The notes under the pieces: generated by a model | Told to the model about the DNA's origin: nothing | The model's input: only the letters and a program-made list of their open reading frames with translations | The model's database searches: none | Made by a program: the position numbers and the translations under genes | Assembly (NCBI GenBank): GCA_031213475.1 | Contig: JARUPZ010000016.1 | Coordinates: forward strand, 7,332,270 to 7,396,269 | DNA length: 64,000 bases | Direction of reading: 5' to 3' | Source: Nereocystis luetkeana | Taxonomy: Eukaryota; Sar; Phaeophyceae; Laminariales; Laminariaceae | In this document: positions 1 to 11,272 of the stretch, one piece after another | Numbering within the stretch: the first letter of the stretch is position 1 | How the letters are laid out: each line of letters starts with the position of its first letter

Positions 1-1200
1 GGGTCAATTTTTTTTTAGATTCGACGCCAACCTGCGATCGAACTCCCACTGCAGTGTCAACCGCGATGGAAGCCAGCCTGAAAACCAAGCTCCCACAAGT
101 AGTGTAAACCTAGATAGAGACCAATCTGTAATCAAACTCTCACAGGAAGCTAGCCTGATATCAAACATAACTCCCAAGAACCAGGTACGCCTAGATGGGA
201 GCCAACCTGTAATCAAGCTCCCGAATACGGGCAACCTAGATGGAGCTAGCCTGTAAGCCAACTTGTCATCAAGCTGCCCAATAGGGTCAGCCTAGATGGA
301 CCTAACCTGTAATTAAGCTCCCACAATAGAGTGAACCTAGATATATGGAAGCCGATCTGAGATCAAGCTCCCACAACAAAGTCAACTTACATTGAAGCCA
401 ACCTGTAATCACATAATAGAGTCAATGTAGACGGAGGCCAACCTGTGATCAAGCTCTCACAATAGAGTCAACCTAGATGGGGCTAACCTGTAATCAAGCT
501 CCCGGAACAGAGCCAACCTAGATAGATGAAGTCCTATTTGAAATCAAGCTCCCATATCAAATTAAATTTTATAGATGGAAGCCAACCCGTAATCAAGATC
601 CCGAATAGATAGGGTCAACCTGGATGGAAGCTAGCCTGTGTAGCCAAGCTCCCACAATAGAGTCAACTAAGATACTAGATGGAAGCCTACCTGAAATCAA
701 GCTCCCACAACAAAGTCAACTTAGATGAAAGCCAACCTGTAGTCGAGCTCTCACAACAGAGTCAACCTAGATCGAAGCCAACCTGCAATCAAGCTCCCAC
801 AAACAAGGTAAACCTATTAATATATGAAAGCCAACCTGTAATCAGCTTTCACGATAGGGTCAACCTAGACGGAAGCCAACATGCGATCAAGCTCTCACAA
901 TAGAGCCAACTAAGATGGAAGACAACCTGCACTCGAGCTCCCACACACAAGGTAAACCTAGATGGAAGTCAAGCTGGAATCAAGCCTCTCAAAATAGGGT
1001 AAAACCTAGGTGGAAGCCAATCTGCACTCAAGCTCCCGCATACAAGAAAAAACCTAGATGGGAGCCGACCTGTAATCAAGCTCTCACAATAGGGTCGGTC
1101 AACCTACTGTATGTAGATGGGAAGCCAACCTGAAACCCAAGCTCCTACGACCAGGATCGAAAATTTAGATGGAAGCCAATCTGAAACCAAGCTCCCACAG
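1..1200. repeat. 46-49 bp minisatellite array running off the left edge
   Basis: About 25 imperfect head-to-tail copies of a unit whose core is CCTAGATGGAAGCCAACCTG followed by ATCAAGCTCCCACAA. Units differ by small indels (for example extra ATATAT or a second AAGCCAACTTG). The array starts before base 1 and fades near 1200. Short ORFs across it on both strands follow the repeat and are not supported as genes. Confidence 0.9.
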
Positions 1201-1203
1201 TCA

Positions 1204-1515
1204 TGTCTCGCTCGATTGGACCGCGTCGTCATCGGACAACGTTTCACGCATCGGCAGATCATCTACAGGTCATCTACTGGTCACAATCTACAATAGATCT
1301 TCCAGGGCAGACAGATAGATCATCTATCCCTGATCTGTATGACCTGTATGATCTAGCTCAATTGAATTGCCGGCTGGGAGCTGTATAACCAGCATGATCT
1401 ACGTCACGTTCCCTGGGTCGCATCACAGATCTCGCAGGATCTGTACGACACAGACCCCACACAACGTTTCACAACGGGCGGCTAGGATCTAGATGATCTG
1501 TAGATGATCCGTCGG
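1204..1515. repeat. GATC-rich dispersed repeat, copy 1
   Basis: A stretch dense in GATCTGT, AGATCATC and ATGATCTGTA. The same text, in the same order (CCTGATCTGTATGA, then a GGGTTGGATCTGTGT-type segment), recurs at 9190-9328 and 9667-9770, where a SINE splits it. Shorter related pieces lie at 2565-2690, 49490-49640 and 60560-61090. The family is not recognised and no coding is seen. Confidence 0.6.
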
Positions 1516-1629
1516 ACGTGTACACTTTTTTCTCGCACACCGCCCTTTTTCCCGGAGGGCAAAAGCTCTTTTCCGCTCGCCGGATTCTGGCCTATAATAT
1601 AAAAATCTTCAAGGATCTGTTTAGTACGG

Positions 1630-1850
1630 TACACACTCTGGATGTACCCGGGGATTTATCCGCGTATGACCAACATACCCAGATTTAGTACGCGGGTAGT
1701 TACCAGGGTATGACGAGTATAACCAGATTTGGTACCCGGGTAATATTTACCCGGGTATGACCAATATAACCCGGTTTGGTACCCGAGTGCTTACCCGGGT
1801 ATGGCCAACAAAACCAGGTTTGGTACCGGAGCACCCTAGAGTATCAACAT
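1630..1850. repeat. 44-47 bp tandem array rich in TACCCGGGTA
   Basis: Four to five units of the form CCGGGTATGACCAATATAAC then a TTTGGTACCCGGGTA segment. A single related unit, including the same left flank (CTCTGGATGTACCCGGG), is found at 40327-40397, so the array probably grew from a dispersed element. Confidence 0.75.
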
Positions 1851-2939
1851 ACCAGGTACCAGGTACTGAACAGACCATTGAAAGGCTTTGCGCGGGCCGA
1901 GCAATCCTGCGTAAAAATCACACCAAATCACACCAAACCAAACCAAAACAATCCTCTTTGTAGTTTCCTACGCATGTTCTCCGTGTCATACGTACACCAC
2001 TAAACCAAAAACGACACAATTATTTTGTATTTTTGTCTCCTACGCATGGTCCTATCACACGTACACAGTTACACATGTCGATGGGCTCGGCTGACCTGGC
2101 GAGAGCCACCTCATTGACGCACAGAGCCGAGAAGACTTCGCCTCGGAAAATAAAAATAAAAACGAACCAAGTAACAAAAACGAAACAAAACGCCCCTTTT
2201 TTTTTTGGCGTATACTTTACAAAAAAAAGTAAAAGGCCCGTCAACCCGAGTCCAAGTGAAGGCAGGGGGTCTTATCGTCCCTCGAAACTCGGAGAGTCTT
2301 GCACACGAGCGTCGTATGATATATAACACGGCGTGGGTCGGCTCGGTGCTGCAGTAGAGATCACAGCGAGGCCTGGCTGGCCCCGCTCATCCTCGCTGAT
2401 CGCTCGCTACCTTTTGCCTCCTTTCTATCTGCTCCAGCTGCCTGCAGCCGTGTGCGAGAGGGAGAGGGGGGGGGGGGGGGGGGGGGCGGGGGGGGGGGGG
2501 GGGGGAGGGGGGGGGCGCGGAGGAGGGTACGGGAAAGAGAGATTTTCATGAGGGAATGATCCACACCTCGGATAGACAGATCATGAGCTACGTACCTATC
2601 TATCTACTCACAGATCATCTAGATCCTCACGCGCCGTTGTGAGAGGTTTGTGCAGCAGGATCTGCCTTGTAGGTCAGATCTAACCCAGGAAGGGTGTCCC
2701 AGACCGCGCAGGTGAACGTGGGGTCCACCCGGCAACATCAGCTGCTGAAGATCACACAGGAGAGAAAACGTAGCTGTAGCGAAAGGATCTGGATCCCGAA
2801 GGTGGGAATCCTCGCCAATCTGTCCATAGGGTGTGAGAGATTCGTTGTCCGATTATTGACAGACGGCGTTTCTGTAGTTGGTTATTTTTCTCATCCCATT
2901 TATCGATTATTTGACGCCGTGTCTACCTACTGTAGATAG
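1851..2939. other. No gene seen; 46-base G-rich run at 2467-2513
   Basis: I see no supported gene here. 2467-2513 is almost pure G on the plus strand. 2565-2690 holds more GATC-rich repeat. Short ORFs either cross the G run or lack codon structure. Confidence 0.5.
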
Positions 2940-3230
2940 TTATTTTTCTCATCCCCTGTATATTATCTTCGCCCTTCTCAGCTCCCTCCTCTCCAGTCGC
3001 AACCCAGACCCGGGGTCACATAATAGCCCCCCCCCCCCCCCCCCCCCCCTGGTCATACGACTATGGCCGCCATACATGAGATCGAGTGCATCTCTCCTAT
3101 CGAGTACACCCCTCCCCCCCGCCCCACCACCGTACACGCCTTTGAATTTATAATCGCAAACGAAAAAAAAAAAAAAAAAAACACGAAATTCTCTCCCCTC
3201 CTCGGACCGTGTCGAAATTGATCATTTGAG
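2940..3230 (-). repeat. Diverged SINE fragment interrupted by a poly(C) element
   Basis: 2945-3030 matches the tail half of the window's tRNA-derived SINE in reverse orientation (TTTTTCTCATCCC, then ACCCGGGGTCACATA). The match resumes weakly after 3128. Between them, 3051-3127 is a plus-strand copy of the poly(C)-ended element (GGTCATACGACTATGGCC to ATCGAGTACACCCC). Confidence 0.55.
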
Positions 3231-3299
3231 CGAGGGGGAGCCTCACCCTCGCGTTCGCAGGTTTTAGCTTTTCGCGATACTATCAAATACTATCAACAC

Positions 3300-4020
3300 C
3301 ATTGTAATGCAGCGCCAACATTGCAGTGCGGCGCGCCAGCGATACGCCTTGCCGTGCTGCTCTCTGAGGTGAGTATGTTCAAGGTTGGATGGAGGCGTGG
3401 AACTTTTTTTTTCTGGGATGTTTTTTTCGGACTAAACAGTAAGGGAAGCGGCCAAAAACCAATTATTATATACTGTACCAGGTATGTACTTCGAAGAATA
3501 TATAGTTGAGTGGCCACTTTTTCTTCAGTTGTATTCGAAAGTTAGTGTACATCAATTCCTTCATCGGGCGAGTGGACCGTTTCGACAGAAAACGCTATTT
3601 GCCGGGGAGAAGTGAGCCTTGGCAAGGTACCGGCAAGGATTTTGTTGCGCCCTTAAGCGGCCGATACGAGGAGCCCGTACTGTCGACCGGCGTAAAAACT
3701 ACCGCTAACATATCAGGTATCGTTATGTGGCGTTTCTCGACGTCAGCACGTTTCGACTTTCCGCCGCGGATACCCCCCTTTTTTTTCGCGTATTCCGATG
3801 ACGAATTCCCCTTTGGGGTTGTATAGGGAAACAAAGGGTCGGGAAAGCAAATCGCGATTACATCATCGGCCACGGAACGATGCAGCCCGCGCTGCTGATG
3901 GGGAACAGCACCAAGGGGGAGACACAGTAATCAGGACCAAATACGCTTGGATCAAAATAATGGAATACATAGGTTTTAGTGTGTATTTGATGGGTCCTGT
4001 TTACTATGTCCCGCCTTTTC
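3300..4020. other. No gene or known repeat recognised
   Basis: Unique-looking sequence with overlapping short ORFs on both strands (for example 3506-3826 plus and 3595-3873 minus). None has a recognisable domain, and I cannot decide whether either is expressed. I leave them uncalled. Confidence 0.4.
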
Positions 4021-4025
4021 TCAGC

Positions 4026-4247
4026 GGGATGCAGCTCGCCCTTCATGCGACTGGCCGGACACCTCACGGCGCCTCGTGCTTGGTGCAAGCAAGCAATGTC
4101 TGCCTGGTCGGTGAAAACCCGACATGCTCCGTCTCGGCATTGTAGGGATGCGAGGGGCTTATGGTCATACGACTACGGCCATGCACGAGACGAGATCGAG
4201 TACATCTCTCCCTATCGAGTACACCCCCCCCCCCGCCCCCCCCCCCC
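4026..4247 (+). repeat. Poly(C)-ended short element, near full length
   Basis: Reference copy of a dispersed family of about 190-220 bp. It begins near GGGATGCAGCTC, passes through TTGGTGCAAGCAA, AAAACCCGACATGCTCCG and GCATTGTAGGGATGCGAGG, then GTCATACGACTACGGCCATG and ATCGAGTACA, and ends in a run of C. Further copies are at 16529, 32628, 51984, 59346 (plus) and 52979, 58680 (minus). There is no clear polymerase III B box or terminal inverted repeat, so the class is unknown. A SINE-like element with a C tail is one reading. Confidence 0.75.
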
Positions 4248-4251
4248 GTAA

Positions 4252-4396
4252 CAGTGGTCCCTATATATACTGCCGGTGTGTGCCAGGCGGATACACTGGC
4301 ACTAAGGCCGGCACCGACAATATTCCACTCACTTCCACACCGGTAAATCCCATCTGTGCCAAGCGATTTCACCGGCAATATATCTGGCACCGGCAT
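4252..4396. mobile_element. Small TIR element (GTGGTCCCTATATATA ends)
   Basis: The left end (CCCTATATATACTGCCGGTG) and the right end (CACCGGCAATATATCTGGCA) are approximately inverted copies. A related arm, with CTATATTGCCGGTAAAATCG, is at 25001-25040. It appears to be a MITE of about 145 bp directly abutting the poly(C) end of the element before it. Confidence 0.45.
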
Positions 4397-4445
4397 GACT
4401 AAATCGGGGCACTGAACTGCTGTACCAGATACCAGGTACCAGGTA

Positions 4446-4446
<1 letters not shown>

Positions 4447-4490
<44 letters not shown>
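4447..4490. repeat. (GTT)n microsatellite
   Basis: About fourteen uninterrupted GTT units following two TACCAGGTA motifs. Confidence 0.95.
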
Positions 4491-4491
<1 letters not shown>

Positions 4492-4839
4492 CTCACATTA
4501 ACTCACAATTCAATGCAGTCCGTGGTCGCAGGACAGGCTCCAATAACTCTGGAGTGGAAGAAATACCTCAAGTAAAAACAGAGGCAAAAAAAAAACAAAA
4601 AACAGGCATACGCACTCCACCACTGCGGACACCAGGGAAGCAAAAAGGAGATGTATATATATATAGCTGATGCGTCCGCAAATCTTGAGGAGACGCACGA
4701 CACGCGCGCAGCGATGGCGATCCCTGTGCTGCTGCAAACGCTCCGCCTAATATGATGGTAGGTGAAACCGCACGCTAACCTTTGCAGATCGCTGCACTAG
4801 ATATAGTCGAGTCACAATAGGGGGAAGTTGGCAGTACTG

Positions 4840-4947
4840 TTACGGGGGACCAGAGTAAATAGGACCTACGTTACAGACAAAAAAATCCATGTATTCGCCT
4901 TTTTTTGGCCAACAATATTTGGTCCTATTTACTATGGTCCCCCGTAA
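4840..4947. mobile_element. MITE family A (TTACGGGGG ends), copy 1
   Basis: Both inverted arms are present: TTACGGGGGACCAGAGTAAA on the left, and TTTACTATGGTCCCCCGTAA on the right, with the AT-rich core (CCAACAATATTTGGTCC). The left flank is TG rather than TA, so this is an older copy. Confidence 0.9.
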
Positions 4948-5639
4948 ATAGGCGGCATTTGGCGGCCTGCGAAAATCTGTTCTTCGGCATCGCAATGGAT
5001 CGGCCCGCGCTTTTGTCGTACGGTGTGTGCGCGCCAAAAAGTCAAGCTGGATAACGGCTATAGTGGTCGTACCGCTTGTAGGGAGGGAGCCATGTAGAGA
5101 CGGACAGCGGTAGACCAGGAGTGTTTACGCCTTGGCCTCGCTTAGAAGACAAGTGCTTGATACCGGCAGTCCAAACCTACTCATGTATACATGTTTTCGA
5201 GAATTTTCCCAGGCGGTCGGGGCTAGGGGTTTGGGGTTTAACCCCTTCAGGACTGCAATCTCTCCCGTTGTGAGGACGAAGCACATGGACTTACAGATAT
5301 GTTATATATATATATATCTATATATATACATATATAGGTTCATGTACAGTGCAGTACTAAAAACGGGGATGTGTTCATAAGGGTTTCCAGTGATATGAAA
5401 AGGCGATATTTTGGCGGTATAAAAAATACGAGATTGAGATATTTGAGTTACCCAATTCTTCCATTCTCAATCTACTGTAGGACTGAAAGATCGGCCGCCA
5501 AAAACAGCCAAAATTCAATCTCGAAATTCTCCAAAAAAAAAAAAGCACTATTTTTCAGGGCAATTCGAATCCAATCTCCATCGCCGACTAAGAGGGTTAC
5601 GACCAAGCGTACTTCAACCGTTTTGTGGTTGGGCCGTGT

Positions 5640-5975
5640 CATATACAGGCCTCCCAGTTGACGGGTAGGTGGGTTTTCGTTTTCACTTTCGTGGAACTCA
5701 TCCGAGGCGTTCTGGTCCACCTTAATTTTTCCGAGGCTCCTCACTTGAGGAGGTCCATATATCATCCGACAAATGACCTCAGCAAAAATCAAATTGCTTC
5801 CCGACGAAAAATCCCATGGTCCCAAGTATACAAAAACGTCATTTTTCGAAACAACATTGACGTTCCGACGATTTTGGGTTGAGGAGGCCCGACGGTCAGA
5901 AACCAAAAAGCGGAAATGTGCTACCTCTATCGTAGAACGCATCATGGGATCAATATTTACACCGCAGAAAAATTA
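5640..5975 (+). repeat. Dispersed repeat M, copy 1 (inverted relative to 12900-13470)
   Basis: The segment with CCGAGGCTCCTCACTTGAGG, then GACGAAAAATCCCATGG, GACGTTCCGACGATTTTGGG and ATGTGCTACCTCTATCG, reappears in reverse order and orientation at 12900-13075, with its end piece at 13365-13400. Both copies leave overlapping ORFs (157 codons on the minus strand here), but the translations do not look like a conserved protein. Possibly a DNA transposon fragment; class not determined. Confidence 0.55.
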
Positions 5976-6270
5976 AAAACGTGCCTGTCCACACCGGTAC
6001 TATTAAATAGTAGTTGCATCGAGTATTCCGGGACTGAGACTCGTCGATAAAATAAGTTAAAATTCGATCAACCTTTGGGTTTGGAAATGGGAGGGTTCTT
6101 TTTAAGAAAAAAACAAATGATACTTTGGCCACTGCTCGTAGGTTGTTTTTTTTTCCCGTCGGAATGCCCTCCAGGCGCACATCTAACATGCAGCGGTTCC
6201 CTTGGCAGGGGCAATACGCCGATGGCCTCACGATGATCGCCGTAACCGCGATCATCGTAACCGTCATCGC

Positions 6271-7245
6271 CACCACCACCACCACCACCACCACCACCAC
6301 CACCACCACCACCACCACCACCACCACCACCACCACAATCGTCACAATAATATATCAGCATTAGACGACGCCACCACCATCACCACCATCAACATCATCA
6401 CAACATCATTTTCACCGTGTGCCATGGCCACCATAATCACCACCACCGCTGCCACCACCATCATCATCACAATAATCGCCATTATCGTGTACCATGGTCA
6501 CCATATTTACCACTAGTACCACCACCACGACCGACACCACCATCACCGCTACATCAGCATCGTGCACCATCGCCATCATCATCATCACCACCGCCGCCAT
6601 CATTGTAATCTTGCACTATCGTCACCAATGCCATCATCAACACCAACACCACCACCACCACCTAGTCGACCCAACTCCAACCCAACACACTCACACGCCC
6701 ACACACCAACCATCACACCCTCCCACCCTATATAACCCAATCCAACCCAACTTACACAACCACCGTCACCATCATCGTGCGCCATCCCATCCCAATCCAC
6801 ACAACCACCACCATCACCACCACCATCCCAACCCAACCTGCACAACCACCACCGTCACTGTCACCGTGCACCTCAACCATCACCATCCCAACCCAACCTA
6901 CACAACCACCACCACCACCACCACCACCGGCACCATCCCAACCCAGCCTACACCACCACCACCATCACCAGCACCATCACCAACCACCGCCATCCCAATC
7001 TAACCTACACGACGACCACCCCCATCATCCCAACCCAACCTGCACAACCACCACCACCATCCCAACCCAGCCTACACCACCACCACCATCACCAGCACCA
7101 TCACCAACCACCGCCATCCCAATCCAACCTACACGACGACCACCCCCACCATCCCAACCCAACCTGCACAACCACCACCACCATCCCAACCCAACCTACA
7201 CAACCACCCCCATCACTATAACCGTGCACCACCGACAACCACCAC
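6271..7245. repeat. CAC/CCA-rich satellite block
   Basis: It starts as a pure (CAC)n run at 6271-6334, then degenerate CAC/CAT triplets, and from about 6660 a roughly 30-60 bp minisatellite built from CACCATCCCAACCCAACCTG and CACAACCACCACC. Long ORFs through it are His/Pro/Thr or Gly/Val homopolymers and are not genes. Confidence 0.9.
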
Positions 7246-7277
7246 CATCAATGTGCACCATCCACCCGGAGACACAC

Positions 7278-7445
7278 CTTCTTGCCCGCAGCCTTCCCCG
7301 GCGCCTTGTAAGACCCGACCGCCTTCCCATCGCCTCCCCCCTCCCTCCCAAGCTCCGCCGGCATTTCCAAGGCTATATGCAAAGCCGGAAACGCCTCGAT
7401 GTCTTCCTCGAACAGAGGGCTCAAACAATCCTCGGCATGTTCCTC
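7278..7445 (-). CDS. Candidate phase-0 exon, possibly 3' part of the NB-ARC-TPR gene
   Basis: On the minus strand a TTTCTCAG acceptor is followed by 56 open codons ending at an AAG|GTGTGT donor. If the donor is not used, the frame runs ten more codons to a stop near 7245, so this could be the last exon. The translation starts EEHAEDCLSPLFEEDIEAF and becomes Gly/Lys-rich (GSYKAPGKAAGKK). I do not recognise a domain. It is the next in-phase exon candidate after the TPR exon at 8153-8016, which is the main reason to link them. It borders the large CAC satellite, so the gene may end or be broken here. Confidence 0.4.
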
Positions 7446-8015
7446 CTGAGAAAGAGGGGTGAGGGTAGGGCGGTTGATTGTGATTGGTCTACGTCAAGTC
7501 GATTAAAAAAACGGGGGGCATTGCTAGAAAAATGCCTTTGGGCTTAAAAAGGAAGAAAAAATAGGGGGAAAAATGGGGGGCATGAGATAAAAAAAACAGG
7601 TACTACCGGGTACCAGGTATGTGTTTTTTAAGCATAAAAAATCGGGAAAGAGAGTGAAAAACGCGAACGAGAAGAAAAACATGCTCGTATGTTTACCACT
7701 GTCACCTGCATCGGCCACACCAAAAAGCAGCTTGGGCTGCGCGGGAAGCGCGTGGGTCCGCACTGCAACGCGAGGAAAAAACGAGATGCGTATCATACGT
7801 ATACGAGGTCCGTCTTTCCCCTCTCTTTATTTGCATTCCTTTCCTCCCCCCCCCTCTCCCCTCCTCCCTCCCCCTTCCCGCCTTCACTCTCTCTCTCTCC
7901 CCTTCTCTGTCCGCAGCAAATACACAGCGGATTGTAAAGCGGCTCCCTCGCATCTCCAGCCGGGCGCACGCGCGCGAAAGGGTTTTTCTTCAAATCTCGC
8001 GAGAAAAAATAATAC

Positions 8016-8153
8016 CTCTATCTGTGGAAGAAATCCCAAGTCGCCGAACGCGGTCAACGCGTCCTCCTCCTCCTCCTCCTCCTCCGGCTCATCCCCTCTT
8101 TCGTCCAGCTGTAGCGCTTCTCTTAGCGCGGCCTCCGCCCCGGCATAATCGCC
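8016..8153 (-). CDS. TPR exon (kinesin-light-chain type) with Glu-run insertion
   Basis: After a TATCCAG acceptor, 46 codons read GDYAGAEAALREALQLDERG, then EPEEEEEEED, then ALTAFGDLGFLPQIE, ending at GAG|GTATTA. GDYAGAEAALREALQLDE is a typical TPR helix pair start, and the second half matches the helix that begins the next repeat. In brown algal NB-ARC-TPR genes each TPR is commonly a 42-codon, 126 nt phase-0 exon. This one is 138 nt, and the extra twelve bases match a (GAG)n expansion. Both ends are phase 0, as are the three NB-ARC exons upstream, so splicing onto them would be in frame. The nearly 6 kb gap to 14059 holds only transposons. Whether it is the sole remaining TPR of the gene is inferred. 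Confidence 0.65.
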
Positions 8154-8546
8154 CTGGATAGGAGGGAAGGGGGCGTTTTTTGGAAGACAAGAGGGAAGGG
8201 GGCGGGATTTTTCAACGCATTTAGGAGTGCACGTCCGTTTTGTGCATAATCTACTTGGAGTTAGACGAAGTAGAGTTACGTGTGAGTTTCTGTACTGCGC
8301 AGTACTCAAAGGTTGGGGGTAATTTTGTTTTCGGAGACACTTAAGACACCTCTTGGGACCGCACCGCCGTTTCGTGGACAAAACAAAAACTGCGTGGAAC
8401 TGGAGTTAGATACAATATGTTTCTGCGCGGTGCAATACAGCACTATAAAAAAAAAAGGTTGGGGGGTGTTTTGGAAACACATCGGGGGGGGGTAAAAAGC
8501 TTCAAACATATTTTTAGAACAGTAATCCGGTTTCGTGGACAAACTA

Positions 8547-8659
8547 TCACGGGGGACCATAGTAAACAGGACCTACGGAACACACAAAAACCTACCAGGT
8601 ATATATTTTACCCATTTTTACAAACAATATTAGGTCCTATTTACTATGGTTCCCCGTAA
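8547..8659. mobile_element. MITE family A, copy 2
   Basis: TCACGGGGGACCATAG left arm, CTATGGTTCCCCGTAA right arm, TA on both sides. The core contains TACCAGGTA. Confidence 0.92.
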
Positions 8660-8959
8660 TAGTTGGAGCTACGAGCAGAGTTGAAGGTGTAGGTTTCTGT
8701 GCGGTGCAGGACTAAATACGGATCATAACCCTCTTACCGGTTCTACCGCTTTACTAACCCAGCTTTCACTTGCGAAGTAAGGCTCCCGTCACGAGGCGGT
8801 CTGAGTAATAGGGCGGTATCCCGATACAAGGCGGTCAATATCGCCTGGCGTGGGTGGGGGATTGCGCTCATAACCTGCAATGAATGAGGCAGCTTCCCCC
8901 AACAGTGCGGTCACATCGCTCTGGCACACCACCACCGCCTTAGTGGGGGAACCCTACTA

Positions 8960-9064
8960 TTACGGAGGGCCATAGTAAATAGGACCAACGGTAAAGACCA
9001 AAACCTACATATTTTCCTTTTTTTACGAACACTATTTGGTCCTATTTACTATGGTCCCCCGGAA
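8960..9064. mobile_element. MITE family A, copy 3
   Basis: 105 bp; TTACGGAGGGCCATAG left arm and CTATGGTCCCCCGGAA right arm. TA flank on the left; the right flank is mutated. Confidence 0.92.
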
Positions 9065-9328
9065 TGCCTGTACTGCCAAACTTATCCCACTTTATCGACC
9101 AGGGTAAGCAAAAAAACTGGTGTGGTTTCCAAGAGAGGGTTTCAACACCGTTCCGCAAACCGAGAGCACTCCCGCAACGCGAACAGATGACACTTATTCG
9201 GACAGATCATCTACAGATCATGATCTACACCTTTCAGTGCAGATAGGTCATTTATTCCTGATCTGTATGATCTGTACGGTCTATTAATAGCTCATGTTGT
9301 CGGGTTGGACCCGTGTAGTCTGCATAAT

Positions 9329-9666
9329 CTTTTTTCTTTTTTTTTTCTCATCCCATTTATTATCTTTGCACATCTTCTCTCTCTCCTTCCCACTCGTAAC
9401 TAAGATCCGGGGTCACATAGCAGGCTCTTCTCCCCCCTTCCCGCTACGGTACGTGCCTTCATTTTTATCGCGAGAAGATTTCAGCCTTTTCTTCCCTCGT
9501 CGACTCGCATCGAATTGTGCCTACCCACGCTGCAAGTCGCTCTCAACAATTGAATCCTTTTTTATTTTTGCAAATAAAGTCAAAGTCCGACCCACCTGGG
9601 GCTCGAACCCAGGACTCAAACAAGTAGAATTCGAGGTTAACCACTTGAACCACCGGGGCGACCGGA
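9329..9666 (-). mobile_element. tRNA-derived SINE, copy 1
   Basis: Full-length SINE read on the minus strand. The tRNA-like head is at 9666-9590 with A box TGGTTCAAGTGG and B box GGTTCGAGCCC. A conserved body follows (TTTGACTTTATTTGCAAAAA; GATCTTAGTTACGAG-type segment), then an A-rich tail read as T at 9329-9347. It sits inside the GATC-rich repeat, splitting 9190-9328 from 9667-9770, so it is younger than that repeat. Confidence 0.92.
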
Positions 9667-9784
9667 TTTACCTAGGTACCTATTAATAGTACACATGATT
9701 CTTGGGTTGGATCTGTGTACCATGACGCAGATCCCGCACAAATCTCTGACGACGGTAGGTGGGGCACTACTCGTAGATGATTTC

Positions 9785-9977
9785 AACCCTTTCAGGACTG
9801 CAGTCCCAACTATTACGGGGGACCATGGTAAATAGGACCAAATATTGTTAGTAAAAATAGGTAAACATATACCTGGTAGGTTTTTGTGTCTGCCGTAGGT
9901 CCTATTTTCTATGGTCCCCCGCAATACTTAGAATTTGAGTGGATCGTCCCCAAAACGGGACTGCAGTTCTATATAGA
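9785..9977. mobile_element. MITE family B split by a family A copy
   Basis: Outer arms AACCCTTTCAGGACTGCAGT (left) and GTCCCCAAAACGGGACTGCA (right) belong to MITE family B. The family A element at 9813-9924 lies inside, flanked by TA on each side (CCAAC-TA ... TA-CTTAGAATTTG), which restores the usual B core AAACTACTTAGAATTTG when removed. A dozen bases of the left B arm are also missing. Confidence 0.85.
9813..9924. mobile_element. MITE family A, copy 4 (nested in MITE B)
   Basis: TTACGGGGGACCATGG left arm; CTATGGTCCCCCGCAA right arm; TA duplicated on both sides. Its core holds TACCTGGTA. Insertion into MITE B dates it as the younger of the two. Confidence 0.92.
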
Positions 9978-9989
9978 ATAAAGAAGCGT

Positions 9990-10083
9990 AAACCCATTTA
10001 GTACTGCAGTCCCTTTATGGGTACAAACAAGTCTAATTCCAAGTGTTTTGTACCCAACACGGGACTGCAGCACTAAAAAGGTT
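9990..10083. mobile_element. MITE family B, copy 2
   Basis: Inverted arms around ACTGCAGTCCC and GGGACTGCAG, with the core AATTCCAAGTGTTTTGTACC. More diverged than most copies. A further decayed copy may lie at 10462-10552. Confidence 0.75.
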
Positions 10084-10827
10084 TCAAGTTGTAGATCACG
10101 ATCTGTCCCGATGCTTGTTTGCGGCTTGAACCAGCTTCGGTAAAAAGGTTCATCCATAGCCCACGAAAAGTCCTACTCATACTTCGACAAGAATGTCGGT
10201 CCAACTACAGACGGTATCATGAAATAAAACTCATTTTACTTCTTCGTCACGGGAAAATTTAGGCAGATGTCCAGGGTTTATACGCGCCTGTCGTATCCAG
10301 TATGATGGCATGGCATTGCATTGCCCACTGCTTTAGTGCATACGTGGCAACGTACTAACGTACTACTACCTGTCGTATCCCTCTGGATGTCAACGAGTAG
10401 AAAGGACGGTTTAATGTGAAGAACACACACATATAGAGCTCCACATATATAGGACTAGCATCTTGAACCTTCTCGGAATTGCAATTTTTGCCACACTAAT
10501 TTCAAGTGTTTCGCCCCCAAAAAGGTGGGGGCCGCTCTAAAGGGGTTGTAGTCACGTATATTTCAACCTTTTGGTCGGTGCTGGGCCCATAAGCCGACCA
10601 ACAAACGGTTAATAAGACAACCTATGTCTGCTATTAATACGAGTAGTGCTACTGTATGCGTAACCCCCCAGTACTTTTTCCGGGAAATTTCCTGGGTGGT
10701 CGGGGTCTTGGGGCTAGCGTTTGAAGCCTGGTGTGTTTCGACCATTGTGTCGAGTTTGGGCCAATAATACTTACCTGGTACCTGGTACGCGTATGATGTG
10801 CCGGTCGCCTCTCTGGGCCTATTAATA

Positions 10828-10912
10828 TTACGGGGGGCCATAGTGAACAGGACCTACGGTACAAACAAATTATATTTATCTATTTTTACGAGCAATATTT
10901 GGTCCTATTTAC
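10828..10912. mobile_element. MITE family A, copy 5 (right arm lost)
   Basis: TTACGGGGGGCCATAG left arm and core are present; the sequence leaves the consensus after GGTCCTATTTAC. It is inserted in the final TA of a TATTAATA site at 10820-10827. Confidence 0.85.
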
Positions 10913-10948
10913 AATATCAGCTCTGTATCGATAAGAGCCAAGCGTTAA

Positions 10949-11272
10949 GCCGGTCGCCCCGGTGGTTCAAGTGGTTAACCTCGAATTCTACTTGTTTGAG
11001 TCCCGGGTTCGAGCCCTAGGAGGGTCGGACATTGACTTTATTTGCAAAAATAAAAAAAGGGATTCAATTGTTGAGAGCGCCTTGCAGCGTGGGTAGGCAC
11101 AATTCGATGCGAGTCGACGAGGGAAGAAAAGGCTGAAATCTTCTCGCGATAAAAATGAAGGCACGTACCGTAGCGGGAAGGGGGGAGAAGAGCCTGCTAT
11201 GTGACCCCGGATCTGAGTTACGAGTTGGAAGGAGAGAGAGAAGAAGATGTGCGAAGATAATGAATGGGATGG

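Noticed and set aside
1-1200. Possible CRISPR-like array
   Set aside because: Repeats are contiguous and diverged with no unique spacers, in a eukaryotic genome; it is a minisatellite.
3506-3873. Overlapping ORFs of 106 and 92 codons on opposite strands
   Set aside because: No domain, no splice context and no way to prefer one strand.
5472-5945. 157-codon minus-strand ORF
   Set aside because: It lies in dispersed repeat M, whose other copy (12900-13075) does not conserve the frame; no domain recognised.
6494-7547. Long plus-strand ORFs of 169 and 256 codons
   Set aside because: They read through the CAC/CCA satellite and consist of His, Pro and Thr homopolymer-like sequence; all three frames are open because the repeat lacks stops.
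10949-11030. Possible tRNA gene
   Set aside because: A and B boxes are present, but the same head occurs in five copies each followed by the same body and an A tail, so it is a SINE head.
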